DNA of 14,674 bases from Clostridia bacterium (GCA_900766045.1 CAAFTW010000063.1:1-14674); one strand, 5' to 3'. Numbered from the stretch's first letter, positions 6,849-14,112 are shown. Notes: generated by a model from the letters alone, not told the origin. Made by a program: numbers and translations.

Positions 6849-6879
6849 ACGGCACGGCCATCTGGCTGTGCCGTTTTTT
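6849..6879 (+). terminator. Rho-independent terminator of ilvE
   Basis: An 11-pair stem (6849-6859 with 6864-6874; ACGGCAC opposite GTGCCGT at the base, one G-T wobble) on an ATCT loop, followed by six T. It lies 43 bases after the stop codon. Confidence 0.9.
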
Positions 6880-7111
6880 CGTGCTGATTTTCCACTGATG
6901 GGAGGTTAACAAATCTTGATTTATTATACCAGGCTGAGTCCGCAGTATCCCATGCAGCTGTTCGCTGCATGGAGATATAGCGCTGGTGCGGCATCGGAAA
7001 GATTGCAGAATGAAGATCAGAACGCATTTTTCCGTTACGTGGGGAAACAGATCGTGGTACATTATATAGGTATGTACGAGCTTGAAAAAGAACAGGGAAG
7101 AAGGAAGAATT
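6880..7111 (+). other. Lead-in to the glycosylase gene, with doubtful small ORF
   Basis: The clearest element is a perfect 9-bp hairpin, CCATGCAGC/GCTGCATGG (6950-6958 and 6964-6972). A TTG-started frame of 80 codons (6916-7158) follows GGGAGG by 10 bases and overruns the glycosylase start by 47 bases. Its predicted peptide has no recognisable domain, and codon use is not clearly gene-like, so I do not call it a gene. A TATTAT at 6922-6927 could be a -10, but no -35 fits. Confidence 0.4.
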
Positions 7112-7621
7112 ATGGACTGGGAAACTGCAGACCACGGATTTGGTCCGGAGTACGATGAACATTCAAGAATACTGATATTAGGAAGCTTTCCGTCAGTGAA
7201 ATCCCGGGAGCAGGCCTTCTACTACGGCCATCCGCAGAACCGCTTCTGGAAAGTACTGGCGGCGCTGGCAGGGGCAGAAGTGCCGGCTGGTGTAGAGGAA
7301 AAGAAGGCCTTTCTTCACGCTCATCACATTGCCGTTTACGATGCAATTGAATCCTGCACTATTAAAGGTTCCTCAGACAGTTCCATCCGGGACGTGGTTC
7401 CAGCAGATATCCGGCCTATTCTCGCCGGTTCAGAGATCGGCAGCCGTATTTTCACAAATGGCCGGAAAGCCGGACAGATGTATAAGAAGTACATTTTCCC
7501 GGAAACCGGAATTCCGTCCCATGACCTTCCGTCCAGCAGTCCGGCCAACGCCGCCTGGACTCTGGATAAGCTGATCGCCGAATGGGGAAAATGGATCAGG
7601 CCGGAGTGGGTAGAGATCTAG
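7112..7621 (+). CDS. DNA-deoxyinosine (hypoxanthine) glycosylase, UDG superfamily
   Basis: A 169-residue base-excision repair enzyme of the uracil-DNA glycosylase superfamily, most like the hypoxanthine-DNA glycosylase branch (family 6), which removes deaminated adenine from DNA. Seen: LILGSFPSVKSRE (21-33), the strongly conserved YYGHPQNRFW (37-46), AVYDAIESC, IFTNGRKAG near the middle, and LPSSSPANA near the end, the usual closing motif. The Asn in HPQNRFW (N43) is my best candidate for the catalytic residue, by analogy. Start: ATG at 7112 with AAGGAAG close upstream; the frame opens at a TTG (7082) without a ribosome site. Length is normal for the family (about 160-180). It converges with the flavin-reductase-like gene; no strong terminator separates them, only a 12-bp palindrome, TCATGGCCATGA (7679-7690). 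Confidence 0.85.
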   Translation: MDWETADHGFGPEYDEHSRILILGSFPSVKSREQAFYYGHPQNRFWKVLAALAGAEVPAGVEEKKAFLHAHHIAVYDAIESCTIKGSSDSSIRDVVPADIRPILAGSEIGSRIFTNGRKAGQMYKKYIFPETGIPSHDLPSSSPANAAWTLDKLIAEWGKWIRPEWVEI

Positions 7622-7701
7622 AGAAACAGCTCATTACGTCCATATAAAGGGGGTGTCCGGCGTTTTCTGCCACTGCTATCATGGCCATGAGCCCGAACGT
7701 G

Positions 7702-8481
7702 TTATTTTCCAACATGCTTCTTCTGCGTAAGATGCGCATTCTGTTTCCTGTTCTGAGCATGATGCTTAAAGCGCGGTTTTCCCGCTGACGCATCGCGGCT
7801 CATTTTTGCTGCCGATTTCTTCTGCTTTTTCTTTGCGGCTGACTCTCTGCGCTTTTTCTTTTTTGTCCGGTCTTTCATGACGGAGAAGCCGAACTGGCCC
7901 AGCGGGCGGCCGAGAGCGTAATAGGTTCCGTGGGAGTAGGCGATCGGGCGGGCATACTCGAGATGGAAGCTGTTGTTCTCGTCCATGTATGCTTCGTCGG
8001 CCTGAACACAGACGACTTCTGCCAGGAACATGACGTGGCTTCCCAGGTCGATGGACTGGGTTACGCGGCACTCGATGCTGACCGGAGATTCATCGATAGC
8101 AGGGGCCTTGACCTTGCAGCTTTTTCCCGGGGTGAGTCCGAGAGTCTCGAATTTATCGATGTCCCGTCCGGAGCGGACACCGCAGAAATCGGCCGCGGCG
8201 GCCAGGGCTTCCGTGGTCAGGTTGATAACGAATTCGCCGGTTTTCTCGATGATGCCGAAGGAATAACGTTCGCGGCGGACGGAGATGGAGACCATCGGCG
8301 GATCGGAACAGATGGTGCCGGTCCAGGCAACGGTGAAGATATTCGGTTTTCCGGTGTCGGGATTCAGCGTGCTGACCATGACGGCCGGAATCGGGTAAAG
8401 CTGGTTGCCGGGCTTGGCGAATGGGATCTTGTGATGCGGGCGGCGCCGGCGTTTTTTGGTGCGGTTATCTGTTTTCTTCAT
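7702..8481 (-). CDS. Flavin reductase-like FMN-binding protein with basic ends
   Basis: A 259-residue protein. Residues about 20-205 are a flavin-reductase/FMN-binding split-barrel domain: YPIPAVMVSTLNPDTGKPNI, FTVAWTGTICSDPPMVSISV, then RYSFGIIEKTGEFVINL. A reduced-flavin or FMN-dependent redox role is expected; substrate unknown. Two features are unusual. The N-terminus is basic (KKTDNRTKKRRRRPHHK). After the domain there is a tail of about 58 residues (MKDRTKKKKRRESAAKKKQ onward) dominated by Lys/Arg, with Ala, Ser and His, and no hydrophobic core. Standard family members end near residue 190-200. The ribosome site (AGAAAGAGAAAG) is weak. The tail is a real continuation of the open frame. 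It may bind nucleic acid or acidic surfaces, but that is inference. Confidence 0.8.
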   Translation of the reverse strand: MKKTDNRTKKRRRRPHHKIPFAKPGNQLYPIPAVMVSTLNPDTGKPNIFTVAWTGTICSDPPMVSISVRRERYSFGIIEKTGEFVINLTTEALAAAADFCGVRSGRDIDKFETLGLTPGKSCKVKAPAIDESPVSIECRVTQSIDLGSHVMFLAEVVCVQADEAYMDENNSFHLEYARPIAYSHGTYYALGRPLGQFGFSVMKDRTKKKKRRESAAKKKQKKSAAKMSRDASAGKPRFKHHAQNRKQNAHLTQKKHVGK

Positions 8482-8789
8482 TGCTTTCTCTTTCTGTGTT
8501 TTTATCGTCTATTTCTGCAGCCGTACTGTCCGCCGCAGCGGGAACAGTGTCGTTTTATAGATGGGTTATTTAACTCTGATTAAAATAAAAGAACGAAAAC
8601 TGTATAGTTTGTTATTTGACAATCAGTCATCGGTAATTTTCTTTTTTTCCAGAATAATATTTTATCATAATTCTTCACTACAGGGCAGGAAAAAGCGAAT
8701 TAACCTATCCATTCTCTGCGAAACTGGATGCAATCACGGGAATATTACAGATTGTATGCAGTATTTTTGTTGAAAAGATACAGGAAAGG
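8482..8789. other. AT-rich gene-free stretch, divergent regulatory region
   Basis: No ORF with a ribosome site. It should hold the promoter of the minus-strand flavin-reductase-like gene. The best -10 there is TATACA (minus strand, near 8604) with only a poor -35 (ATGACT) 18 bases before. A plus-strand TTGACA at 8616-8621 has no matching -10. Otherwise I see only AT-rich sequence. Confidence 0.5.
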
Positions 8790-8817
8790 TTGAAAATTGT
8801 ATTATCGGTGATACAAT
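8790..8817 (+). promoter_or_regulatory. Promoter of the hydrogenase operon with an overlapping operator-like dyad
   Basis: TTGAAA (8790-8795), 16 bases, TACAAT (8812-8817); start near 8824. The spacer and -10 are covered by a perfect dyad, ATTGTAT-N8-ATACAAT (8796-8817). A repressor bound there would block RNA polymerase. The dyad does not match the usual Rex site (TTGTTAA-N4-TTAACAA), although Rex would be the expected redox regulator of such an operon. Confidence 0.6.
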
Positions 8818-8823
8818 GATAGA

Positions 8824-9004
8824 CATAGTCAATGAAACAGTGTGTCCGGTATAGATAATTATATTATGTCGGAATTGTTTACCGATTGTTTTTCGTATAG
8901 GTGCAGGCGGGAATCCCCTTGCGGTATTCTTTTTGTCTGAAGGGAATGCGAAAAGCTGAGGCCGGACTTCTGCTGATGAAACTGAGTAAAAGAAGGGTTG
9001 AAGT
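8824..9004 (+). promoter_or_regulatory. 180-base leader of the hydrogenase operon
   Basis: From the predicted start to the ATG at 9005 the leader contains a weak hairpin followed by T (about 8912-8936) and CTTCT (near 8968) that can pair with AGAAG of the ribosome site. It begins with AT-rich sequence (8850-8872). Some short stretches recall cobalamin riboswitches (TATAGGTGC, GAAGGGAATGCG) but the diagnostic B12 box is missing, so no class is assigned. Confidence 0.35.
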
Positions 9005-10840
9005 ATGAGCAGATTAACTATGGTGACTGAGAGCACCGCCCAGAAAACGGTAGAGGGCTTATACAAGGATATCGAGCGCAGGATCACTGCCAGCCAGCCG
9101 GGAATCTGTCCGGTGAATCTGTCTGTGGCCTTCCTGCATATCTGCCGGTCGCAGTCATGCGGAAAGTGCGTGCCGTGCCGTGTCGGGCTGATGCGTCTGG
9201 AGGAGCTGATTCAGAAGGTGCTGAATGGATGCGGGGAACTCTCCGATCTGGACACGATTGAAACCACAGCACAGGGAATTTTTGACTCTGCTGACTGTGC
9301 CATCGGCGTGGAAGCGGCGAGAATGGTCCTCAAGGGACTGAAGGGTTTCCGCGATGATTATGAGGAGCACATCAAGCACGGCAGATGTTCTCTGACGCAG
9401 GTGAAGTCGGTTCCGTGCGTGGAGCTGTGTCCTGCACATGTCGATATTCCAGGTTATATCGGCCTGATCAGAGAGGGAAAATATACGGAGGCGGTAGAAC
9501 TGATCCGCAAGGATAATCCGCTGCCTTCTGTCTGCGGCATGATCTGCGAGCATCCTTGTGAAGCGCGCTGCAGAAGAACGCTGGTGGATGACGCGATTAA
9601 TATCAGAGGGCTGAAGCTCTATGCGGTAGAGCATGAGGGAGAGATTCCTGCACCGAAGTGTGCGCCGCCGACCGGAAAGAAGGTCGCCATTGTCGGAGGC
9701 GGTCCGGGAGGACTGTCCGCTGCCTATTATCTGGCCAGAATGGGTCATGATGTAACCATTTACGAGCAGAGAAAGCATCTCGGCGGCATGCTCCGCTATG
9801 GTATTCCGAGTTATCGTCTGCCAAAGGATATTCTGGACCATGAGATTGACGGCATTCTGAAAGCCGGCATTCACGTAAAGAAAAACGTCAGAATCGGAAA
9901 GGACATCGATGTAAACACGCTGAGAAAGAGCTGTGATGCCATGTATATCTGCATCGGCGCCCATGTCGGCAGAACCATCGGAATTGAAGGCGAGGACGCG
10001 AAGGGAGTCGTTCTGGCGGTTGATATGCTCCGCGGAATCGGCGACGGCGAGATGCCGGATTACACCGGAAAGAATGTCGTCGTTGTCGGCGGCGGAAACG
10101 TCGCTATGGATGCTGCACGTTCTGCGATCCGGCTTCATGCAAATTCCGTAAAGATTGTCTACAGAAGAAGACAGGCGGACATGACCGCGCTGAAAGAGGA
10201 AATTGAAGGCGCGATCGGCGACGGCTGTGAGATTATGGAGCTGAATTCGCCAAAAAGAATCGAGAAAGATGAAAACGGAAATCTGGCTGCACTGATCGTT
10301 CAGCCGCAGATCGTCGGTGAAGTGAAGGGCGGCCGCCCGAGTCCGAGAAATGCGGAAGCAGGAGAAGAAAGAATCCCTTGCGACATCCTGATTGAAGCCA
10401 TCGGACAGGGAATCGACTATACGGTATTCGCAGAAGAAGCCGGTGTTCACGTTCACCGTGGAACAATCGACGCTTTCGACTGGGGCGGCGTAAAAGATCA
10501 GGACGGCATTTTTGCCGGCGGTGACTGTGTAACCGGACCAGCCACTGTAATCCGCGCCATTGCGGCAGGAAAAGTTGCCGCGGCCAACATTGACGATTAT
10601 CTCGGTTTTGATCATCAGATTACATCGGATGTGGAAATTCCGCCGGTCCGCCTGGATGATACAGAGGCCTGCGGCAGAGTAAACATGAAGATGAGAGATC
10701 CTCGAGAGAGAGTCAAGGACTTTGATATTATGGAAATCTGTATGAGTGATGAAGAGGCGAAGCAGGAAGCATCCAGATGCCTGAGATGCGACCACTTCGG
10801 CTATGGAATATTCAAGGGAGGCAGAGAAGAAAAATGGTAA
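9005..10840 (+). CDS. NuoF-type Fe-S segment fused to GltD-like NAD(P)H oxidoreductase, hydrogenase partner
   Basis: A 611-residue cytosolic flavoprotein. Residues about 45-128 match only the C-terminal Fe-S domain of NuoF/HydB (SCGKCVPCR at 51-59 and C98 as the fourth ligand); the FMN/NADH domain is absent. Residues 133-215 are the Fer4_20 domain of GltD (CVELCPAHVDIPG, then CGMICEHPCEARCRR). Residues 225-540 are a two-dinucleotide flavoprotein: FAD loop VAIVGGGPGG (227-236) and NAD(P) loop VVVVGGGNVAMD (358-369). The following VYRRRQ, with clustered Arg, favours NADPH. Near the end is RCLRC (591-595). It probably moves electrons between NADPH and the hydrogenase encoded next; its stop overlaps that start by 7 bases (ATGGTAA), indicating translational coupling. 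GltD-like proteins next to [FeFe] hydrogenase are known from glutamate-synthase-linked (A2) types; the direction of flow and the NADPH preference are inferred. GAAGGG precedes the ATG. Confidence 0.85.
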   Translation: MSRLTMVTESTAQKTVEGLYKDIERRITASQPGICPVNLSVAFLHICRSQSCGKCVPCRVGLMRLEELIQKVLNGCGELSDLDTIETTAQGIFDSADCAIGVEAARMVLKGLKGFRDDYEEHIKHGRCSLTQVKSVPCVELCPAHVDIPGYIGLIREGKYTEAVELIRKDNPLPSVCGMICEHPCEARCRRTLVDDAINIRGLKLYAVEHEGEIPAPKCAPPTGKKVAIVGGGPGGLSAAYYLARMGHDVTIYEQRKHLGGMLRYGIPSYRLPKDILDHEIDGILKAGIHVKKNVRIGKDIDVNTLRKSCDAMYICIGAHVGRTIGIEGEDAKGVVLAVDMLRGIGDGEMPDYTGKNVVVVGGGNVAMDAARSAIRLHANSVKIVYRRRQADMTALKEEIEGAIGDGCEIMELNSPKRIEKDENGNLAALIVQPQIVGEVKGGRPSPRNAEAGEERIPCDILIEAIGQGIDYTVFAEEAGVHVHRGTIDAFDWGGVKDQDGIFAGGDCVTGPATVIRAIAAGKVAAANIDDYLGFDHQITSDVEIPPVRLDDTEACGRVNMKMRDPRERVKDFDIMEICMSDEEAKQEASRCLRCDHFGYGIFKGGREEKW

Positions 10841-12573
10841 AGGTTATGATCGATGAGCGTCCGGTAACCGTACCGAACGGCACGACAATCCTGGAGGCGG
10901 CAACCAAGGCCGGCATCCATATTCCGACGCTCTGTTTCTTAAAGGATATCAATGAAATCGGCGCCTGCCGCGTCTGCGTGGTTGAGGTAGAAGGCCACAG
11001 AAGGCTGTTTACCGCCTGCAACAATGTTGTAGAAGACGGCATGGTCATCTGGACCCACAGCAAGAGAGCCCGTGAAGCCCGCAAGAAGAATGTAGAGCTG
11101 ATCATCAGCGAGCATCACATGAACTGCGCGATCTGCGCCAGAAACAACAACTGCAAACTGCAGGATGTTGCCTCCGATCTGAACATCAGTGAACTTCCGT
11201 TCAAGAAGAAGATCGACTACCGTTTCCGCAACAGGAAGTCTGATTTCCCGCTGATTCACGACTTCAGCAAGTGCATCAAGTGCATGCGCTGCGTGCAGAT
11301 CTGTGACAAGGTGCAGAATTCCCATATCTGGGATGTTGTCAGCCTGGGCTATGATATCACCGTGGACACCCTGGATACGCTGGATCTGGAGCATTCTGAC
11401 TGCGCTCTCTGCGGTCAGTGCATCACCCACTGTCCGGTCAATGCCCTCCATGAAAGAGACGATACACAGAAGATGCTGGATGCCCTCGATGATCCGAAGA
11501 AGGTTACGGTCGTCCAGATTGCTCCGTCTGTCCGCGCAGCCTGGGGCGAGGAATTCGGCCTGGATCCGGAATTCGCGAGCGTAAAGAGACTGGCACAGGC
11601 CCTGCATCAGGTCGGATTTGATTATATCTATGACACCGATTTTTCCGCGGACCTGACCATCATGGAAGAGGCGAGTGAATTCCTGGAAAAAGTCAAGAAC
11701 CCGAAGAAGGCAAAATTCCCGATGTTCACCAGCTGCTGTCCGGGATGGGTCCGCTTCTGCAAAGCGCATTACCCGCAGTTCGTGGATCAGGTTTCCACAT
11801 CCAAGTCCCCGCAGCAGATGTTCGGCGCCATCGCAAAAAGTTACCTGGCTGAGCAGATCGGCGTAGATCCGGATAAGATCTTCTCGGTTTCCATTATGCC
11901 TTGCATCGCAAAGAAGCACGAGTGTGCGCTTCCGAACATGAACGACGCGGGACACGGACAGGACGTCGATCTGGCTCTGACCACCAGAGAAGTCGTCCGC
12001 CTGATCAGAGGAACCCATATCGACCCGAGAACCCTGGAAGAGCGTGAACTCGATCAGCCACTTGGTATCGGCAGCGGTGCCGGAGTTATTTTTGGCGCAA
12101 CCGGAGGTGTTATGGAAGCGGCCCTCAGAACCGCTTACTACATGGTTTACGGAAAGAATCCGAAGCCGGATGCCTTCCGCGACGTCCGCGGCATGAAGGG
12201 CTGGAAGGAAGCGAAATTCAAGCTCGGTGGAAATGAACTGCGTGTTGCGGTAGTCAGCGGACTGGGAAATGCGTCGCGCCTTCTGGACGCGCTGGACAAT
12301 GGCTCCGCCCATTACGATTTCGTCGAAGTCATGGCCTGTCCGGGCGGATGTTCCGGCGGCGGCGGCCAGCCGATCCGCGACGGCGTGGAGAAGGCAGAAG
12401 ACCGCGCGGATGTTCTGTACAGACTGGATCGTCACGACCAGCTCCGTTTCTCCCACGAGAACCCGGCAATTATCCACTGCTATGAGAGCTTCCTGAAGAA
12501 GCCGCTTTCCCCGAAGGCAGAAAAACTTCTTCACACCGATCAGCACGCATGGCAGATGCCGAACGAGCAGTAA
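10834..12573 (+). CDS. hydA: [FeFe] hydrogenase, group A, multi-cluster catalytic subunit
   Basis: A 579-residue enzyme that interconverts H2 with protons and electrons. It has the five-cluster layout of clostridial CpI-type enzymes. A [2Fe-2S] domain has C34, C45, C48 and C62. The His-Cys [4Fe-4S] motif is H94-x3-C98-x2-C101-x5-C107. Two [4Fe-4S] clusters use C147/C150/C153/C157 and C190/C193/C196/C200. The H-cluster domain has L1 TSCCPGW (299-305; C301 proton relay, C302 ligand), L2 MPCIAKKHE (355-363) and L3 EVMACPGGCSGGGGQP (498-513; C502, C506). All ligands are intact, so it should be active. The ATG at 10834 overlaps the previous stop; AGGGAGG lies about 12 bases upstream, rather far. 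The pairing with a GltD-like partner instead of HydB/HydC argues against the bifurcating A3 trimer. Cytosolic, no signal peptide. Confidence 0.96.
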   Translation: MVKVMIDERPVTVPNGTTILEAATKAGIHIPTLCFLKDINEIGACRVCVVEVEGHRRLFTACNNVVEDGMVIWTHSKRAREARKKNVELIISEHHMNCAICARNNNCKLQDVASDLNISELPFKKKIDYRFRNRKSDFPLIHDFSKCIKCMRCVQICDKVQNSHIWDVVSLGYDITVDTLDTLDLEHSDCALCGQCITHCPVNALHERDDTQKMLDALDDPKKVTVVQIAPSVRAAWGEEFGLDPEFASVKRLAQALHQVGFDYIYDTDFSADLTIMEEASEFLEKVKNPKKAKFPMFTSCCPGWVRFCKAHYPQFVDQVSTSKSPQQMFGAIAKSYLAEQIGVDPDKIFSVSIMPCIAKKHECALPNMNDAGHGQDVDLALTTREVVRLIRGTHIDPRTLEERELDQPLGIGSGAGVIFGATGGVMEAALRTAYYMVYGKNPKPDAFRDVRGMKGWKEAKFKLGGNELRVAVVSGLGNASRLLDALDNGSAHYDFVEVMACPGGCSGGGGQPIRDGVEKAEDRADVLYRLDRHDQLRFSHENPAIIHCYESFLKKPLSPKAEKLLHTDQHAWQMPNEQ

Positions 12574-12599
12574 AAGAGCTTCCGGCCGGCCTGCGCAGA

Positions 12600-12627
12600 T
12601 TGAAAATTTATGAATGTCGAGTAGAAT
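12600..12627 (+). promoter_or_regulatory. Promoter in the hydA-hydE gap
   Basis: TTGAAA (12600-12605), 16 bases, TAGAAT (12622-12627); start near 12634. The same -35 and 16-base spacing occur at the operon promoter at 8790. It would serve hydE or a short RNA ending at the hairpin 12687-12714. Confidence 0.5.
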
Positions 12628-12638
12628 GAACCAGTGAG

Positions 12639-12659
12639 GTGTATACTAGATGTATACAC
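12639..12659 (+). promoter_or_regulatory. Perfect 21-bp operator-like palindrome
   Basis: GTGTATAC-TAGAT-GTATACAC, exactly symmetric in both 8-base arms. It sits about 5-25 bases past the predicted start, the position of a roadblock operator. GntR-type regulators often bind TGTATAC-type arms. In RNA it would also form an 8-bp hairpin. Confidence 0.65.
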
Positions 12660-12686
12660 GTTAAAGACTGGCAGCTTAGTTTATCC

Positions 12687-12718
12687 GGGCCGGCGTCACC
12701 TTTTGCGCCGGCCCTTGC
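12687..12718 (+). terminator. Terminator or attenuator between hydA and hydE
   Basis: GGGCCGGCG (12687-12695) pairs with CGCCGGCCC (12706-12714), a perfect 9-bp GC stem on a 10-base loop, followed only by TTG. The weak T-run suggests partial termination. It lies past the promoter at 12600, so it would also limit transcription from that promoter into hydE. Confidence 0.6.
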
Positions 12719-12751
12719 TGTAGACAGAATCAGAGAAGAAGGAGCATACGT

Positions 12752-13852
12752 TTGATCGGACAAAAATTAACTGCGCAAGAGGCCGCCGGGCAGCTTCGGA
12801 AAACGGACTGCCGGCTTCTGGACCTTATCGGAAAACTGGAAAATGAACACGCGCTTCAGAAAGAAGAATATGTTTATCTGCTCGATCACATGAGCGATGC
12901 GGCAGAAAGCCTGCTGGCAGAAAAAGCCCGCCGCGTCCGTGAAGAAATTTACGGAAAGGACGTCTTCGTCCGCGGCATCATCGAGTTCAGCAACGTCTGT
13001 AAAAATGACTGCTATTACTGCGGAATCAGAAAAGATAATGAGAAGGTAAAACGCTACCGTCTGACCGATGAGCAGATCATGGAATGCTGCAAGATCGGCT
13101 ATGAATCCGGCTACCGGACCTACGTCCTTCAGAGCGGAGAAGACGGCTACTATAGCGATGAAGTCCTGGGAAATCTGCTTTCAAAAATCCACCAGACTTA
13201 CCCGGACTGCGCGATTACACTTTCCGTCGGGGAACGGAGCAGGGAGAGTTATCAATACCTGTTTGACGCGGGAGCTGACCGTTATCTGCTGCGTCATGAA
13301 ACCGCCGACGAAGCCCATTACGGAAAACTTCATCCGGCTGAAATGAGCTGGAAACACAGGATGAACTGCCTGCAGGAACTCCGGGACATCGGATACGATG
13401 TGGGCGCCGGCATGATGGTGGGATCACCATACCAGACCAGTGAGGACCTTGCTGAGGACCTTTTGTTCATCGGAGACTTCAAGCCGGAAATGTGCGGAAT
13501 CGGGCCCTTCATCCCGCACCGCGATACGCCGTTCAGAGATCAGAAGGCCGGAACGCTGGAGCAGACTCTGTACCTGCTTTCCATCATCCGCCTGATTCAC
13601 CCGCACGTTTTGCTTCCGTCGACCACTGCGCTGGGAACCATTGATCCGCTGGGCCGCGAAAAGGGCGTGCTGGCAGGGGCCAATGTCGTTATGCCGAACC
13701 TGTCGCCGGGGAAGACGCGCCGCCAGTATGAGCTCTACGATAATAAGATCTGCATGGATGATGACGCCGTGCAGTGCAGAAGCTGCATGGATCTCAGGAT
13801 GAAGTCCATCGGCTACAGACTGGTGGTTGACCGCGGTGATTACCGGAAATAG
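12752..13852 (+). CDS. hydE: [FeFe] hydrogenase maturase HydE (radical SAM)
   Basis: A 366-residue radical SAM enzyme that helps build the diiron [2Fe] part of the H-cluster for HydA. The SAM [4Fe-4S] motif is C83-x3-C87-x2-C90 (CKNDCYYCG), preceded by RGIIEFSNVC, as in HydE. The C-terminal C334-x7-C342-x2-C345 matches the optional second cluster of HydE. Other family segments: YVLQSGEDGYY, ITLSVGERS, RYLLRHETAD, GAGMMVGSPYQT and LPSTTALGTIDP. Length is slightly above the known enzymes (about 350). The start is a TTG at 12752, chosen because AAGGAG lies 6-7 bases before and no ATG fits. The stop is TAG, and the frame stays open for 81 more codons after it. Context: downstream of hydA and upstream of hydF. 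Confidence 0.95.
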   Translation: MIGQKLTAQEAAGQLRKTDCRLLDLIGKLENEHALQKEEYVYLLDHMSDAAESLLAEKARRVREEIYGKDVFVRGIIEFSNVCKNDCYYCGIRKDNEKVKRYRLTDEQIMECCKIGYESGYRTYVLQSGEDGYYSDEVLGNLLSKIHQTYPDCAITLSVGERSRESYQYLFDAGADRYLLRHETADEAHYGKLHPAEMSWKHRMNCLQELRDIGYDVGAGMMVGSPYQTSEDLAEDLLFIGDFKPEMCGIGPFIPHRDTPFRDQKAGTLEQTLYLLSIIRLIHPHVLLPSTTALGTIDPLGREKGVLAGANVVMPNLSPGKTRRQYELYDNKICMDDDAVQCRSCMDLRMKSIGYRLVVDRGDYRK

Positions 13853-14112
13853 AGGGAAAATCGTCAGAACTGCATCGTCTGCCGGAAACAGAAAAGGTCC
13901 GTCAACATCACGAAGCGTATCAGAAATGCCATCAATCCGCCGGCAGTGCGGGATTTCAGGAATGTTCAGGTACAGGCCTGGAACAGAGAATGGGGAATGA
14001 TTCCTCTGGCCTGTCTGGACAGTCTCCGGGCTGAATGTTCGGAGCTGCTGTCTGAAATGCCCCGCATCAGCCGGTGCAGCAGTAAAATAAAAATATAAAA
14101 GGGGATTACCAA
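13853..14112 (+). other. Structured hydE-hydF gap with an open frame after the hydE stop
   Basis: The 260-bp gap contains two hairpins: TGTTCAGG with CCTG-G-AACA (13963-13985) and a nested one with GACAG/CTGTC and CTCCG/CGGAG (14018-14052). In the hydE frame no stop occurs from 13853 to the TAA at 14096-14098. A late ATG (13997) would give 33 residues with four Cys, but its ribosome site is too close. I recognise no domain. Confidence 0.5.

Noticed and set aside
7679..7690. 12-bp palindrome TCATGGCCATGA as a terminator between convergent genes
   Set aside because: Too short, no loop and no T-run on either strand.
8790..8820. Rex (NADH-sensing repressor) site at the hydrogenase promoter
   Set aside because: The arms are ATTGTAT/ATACAAT with an 8-base gap, not the TTGTTAA-N4-TTAACAA pattern of Rex.
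8900..9000. Cobalamin riboswitch before the hydrogenase operon
   Set aside because: Only short stretches resemble it; the B12 box and the closing 3' part are missing. An Infernal search would settle it.
9155..12546. Very long minus-strand open frames (about 546 and 535 codons) opposite the flavoprotein and hydA
   Set aside because: They lie wholly antisense to genes with intact catalytic motifs, have no ribosome sites or domains, and arise from the sense-strand codon bias that avoids the complements of stop codons.
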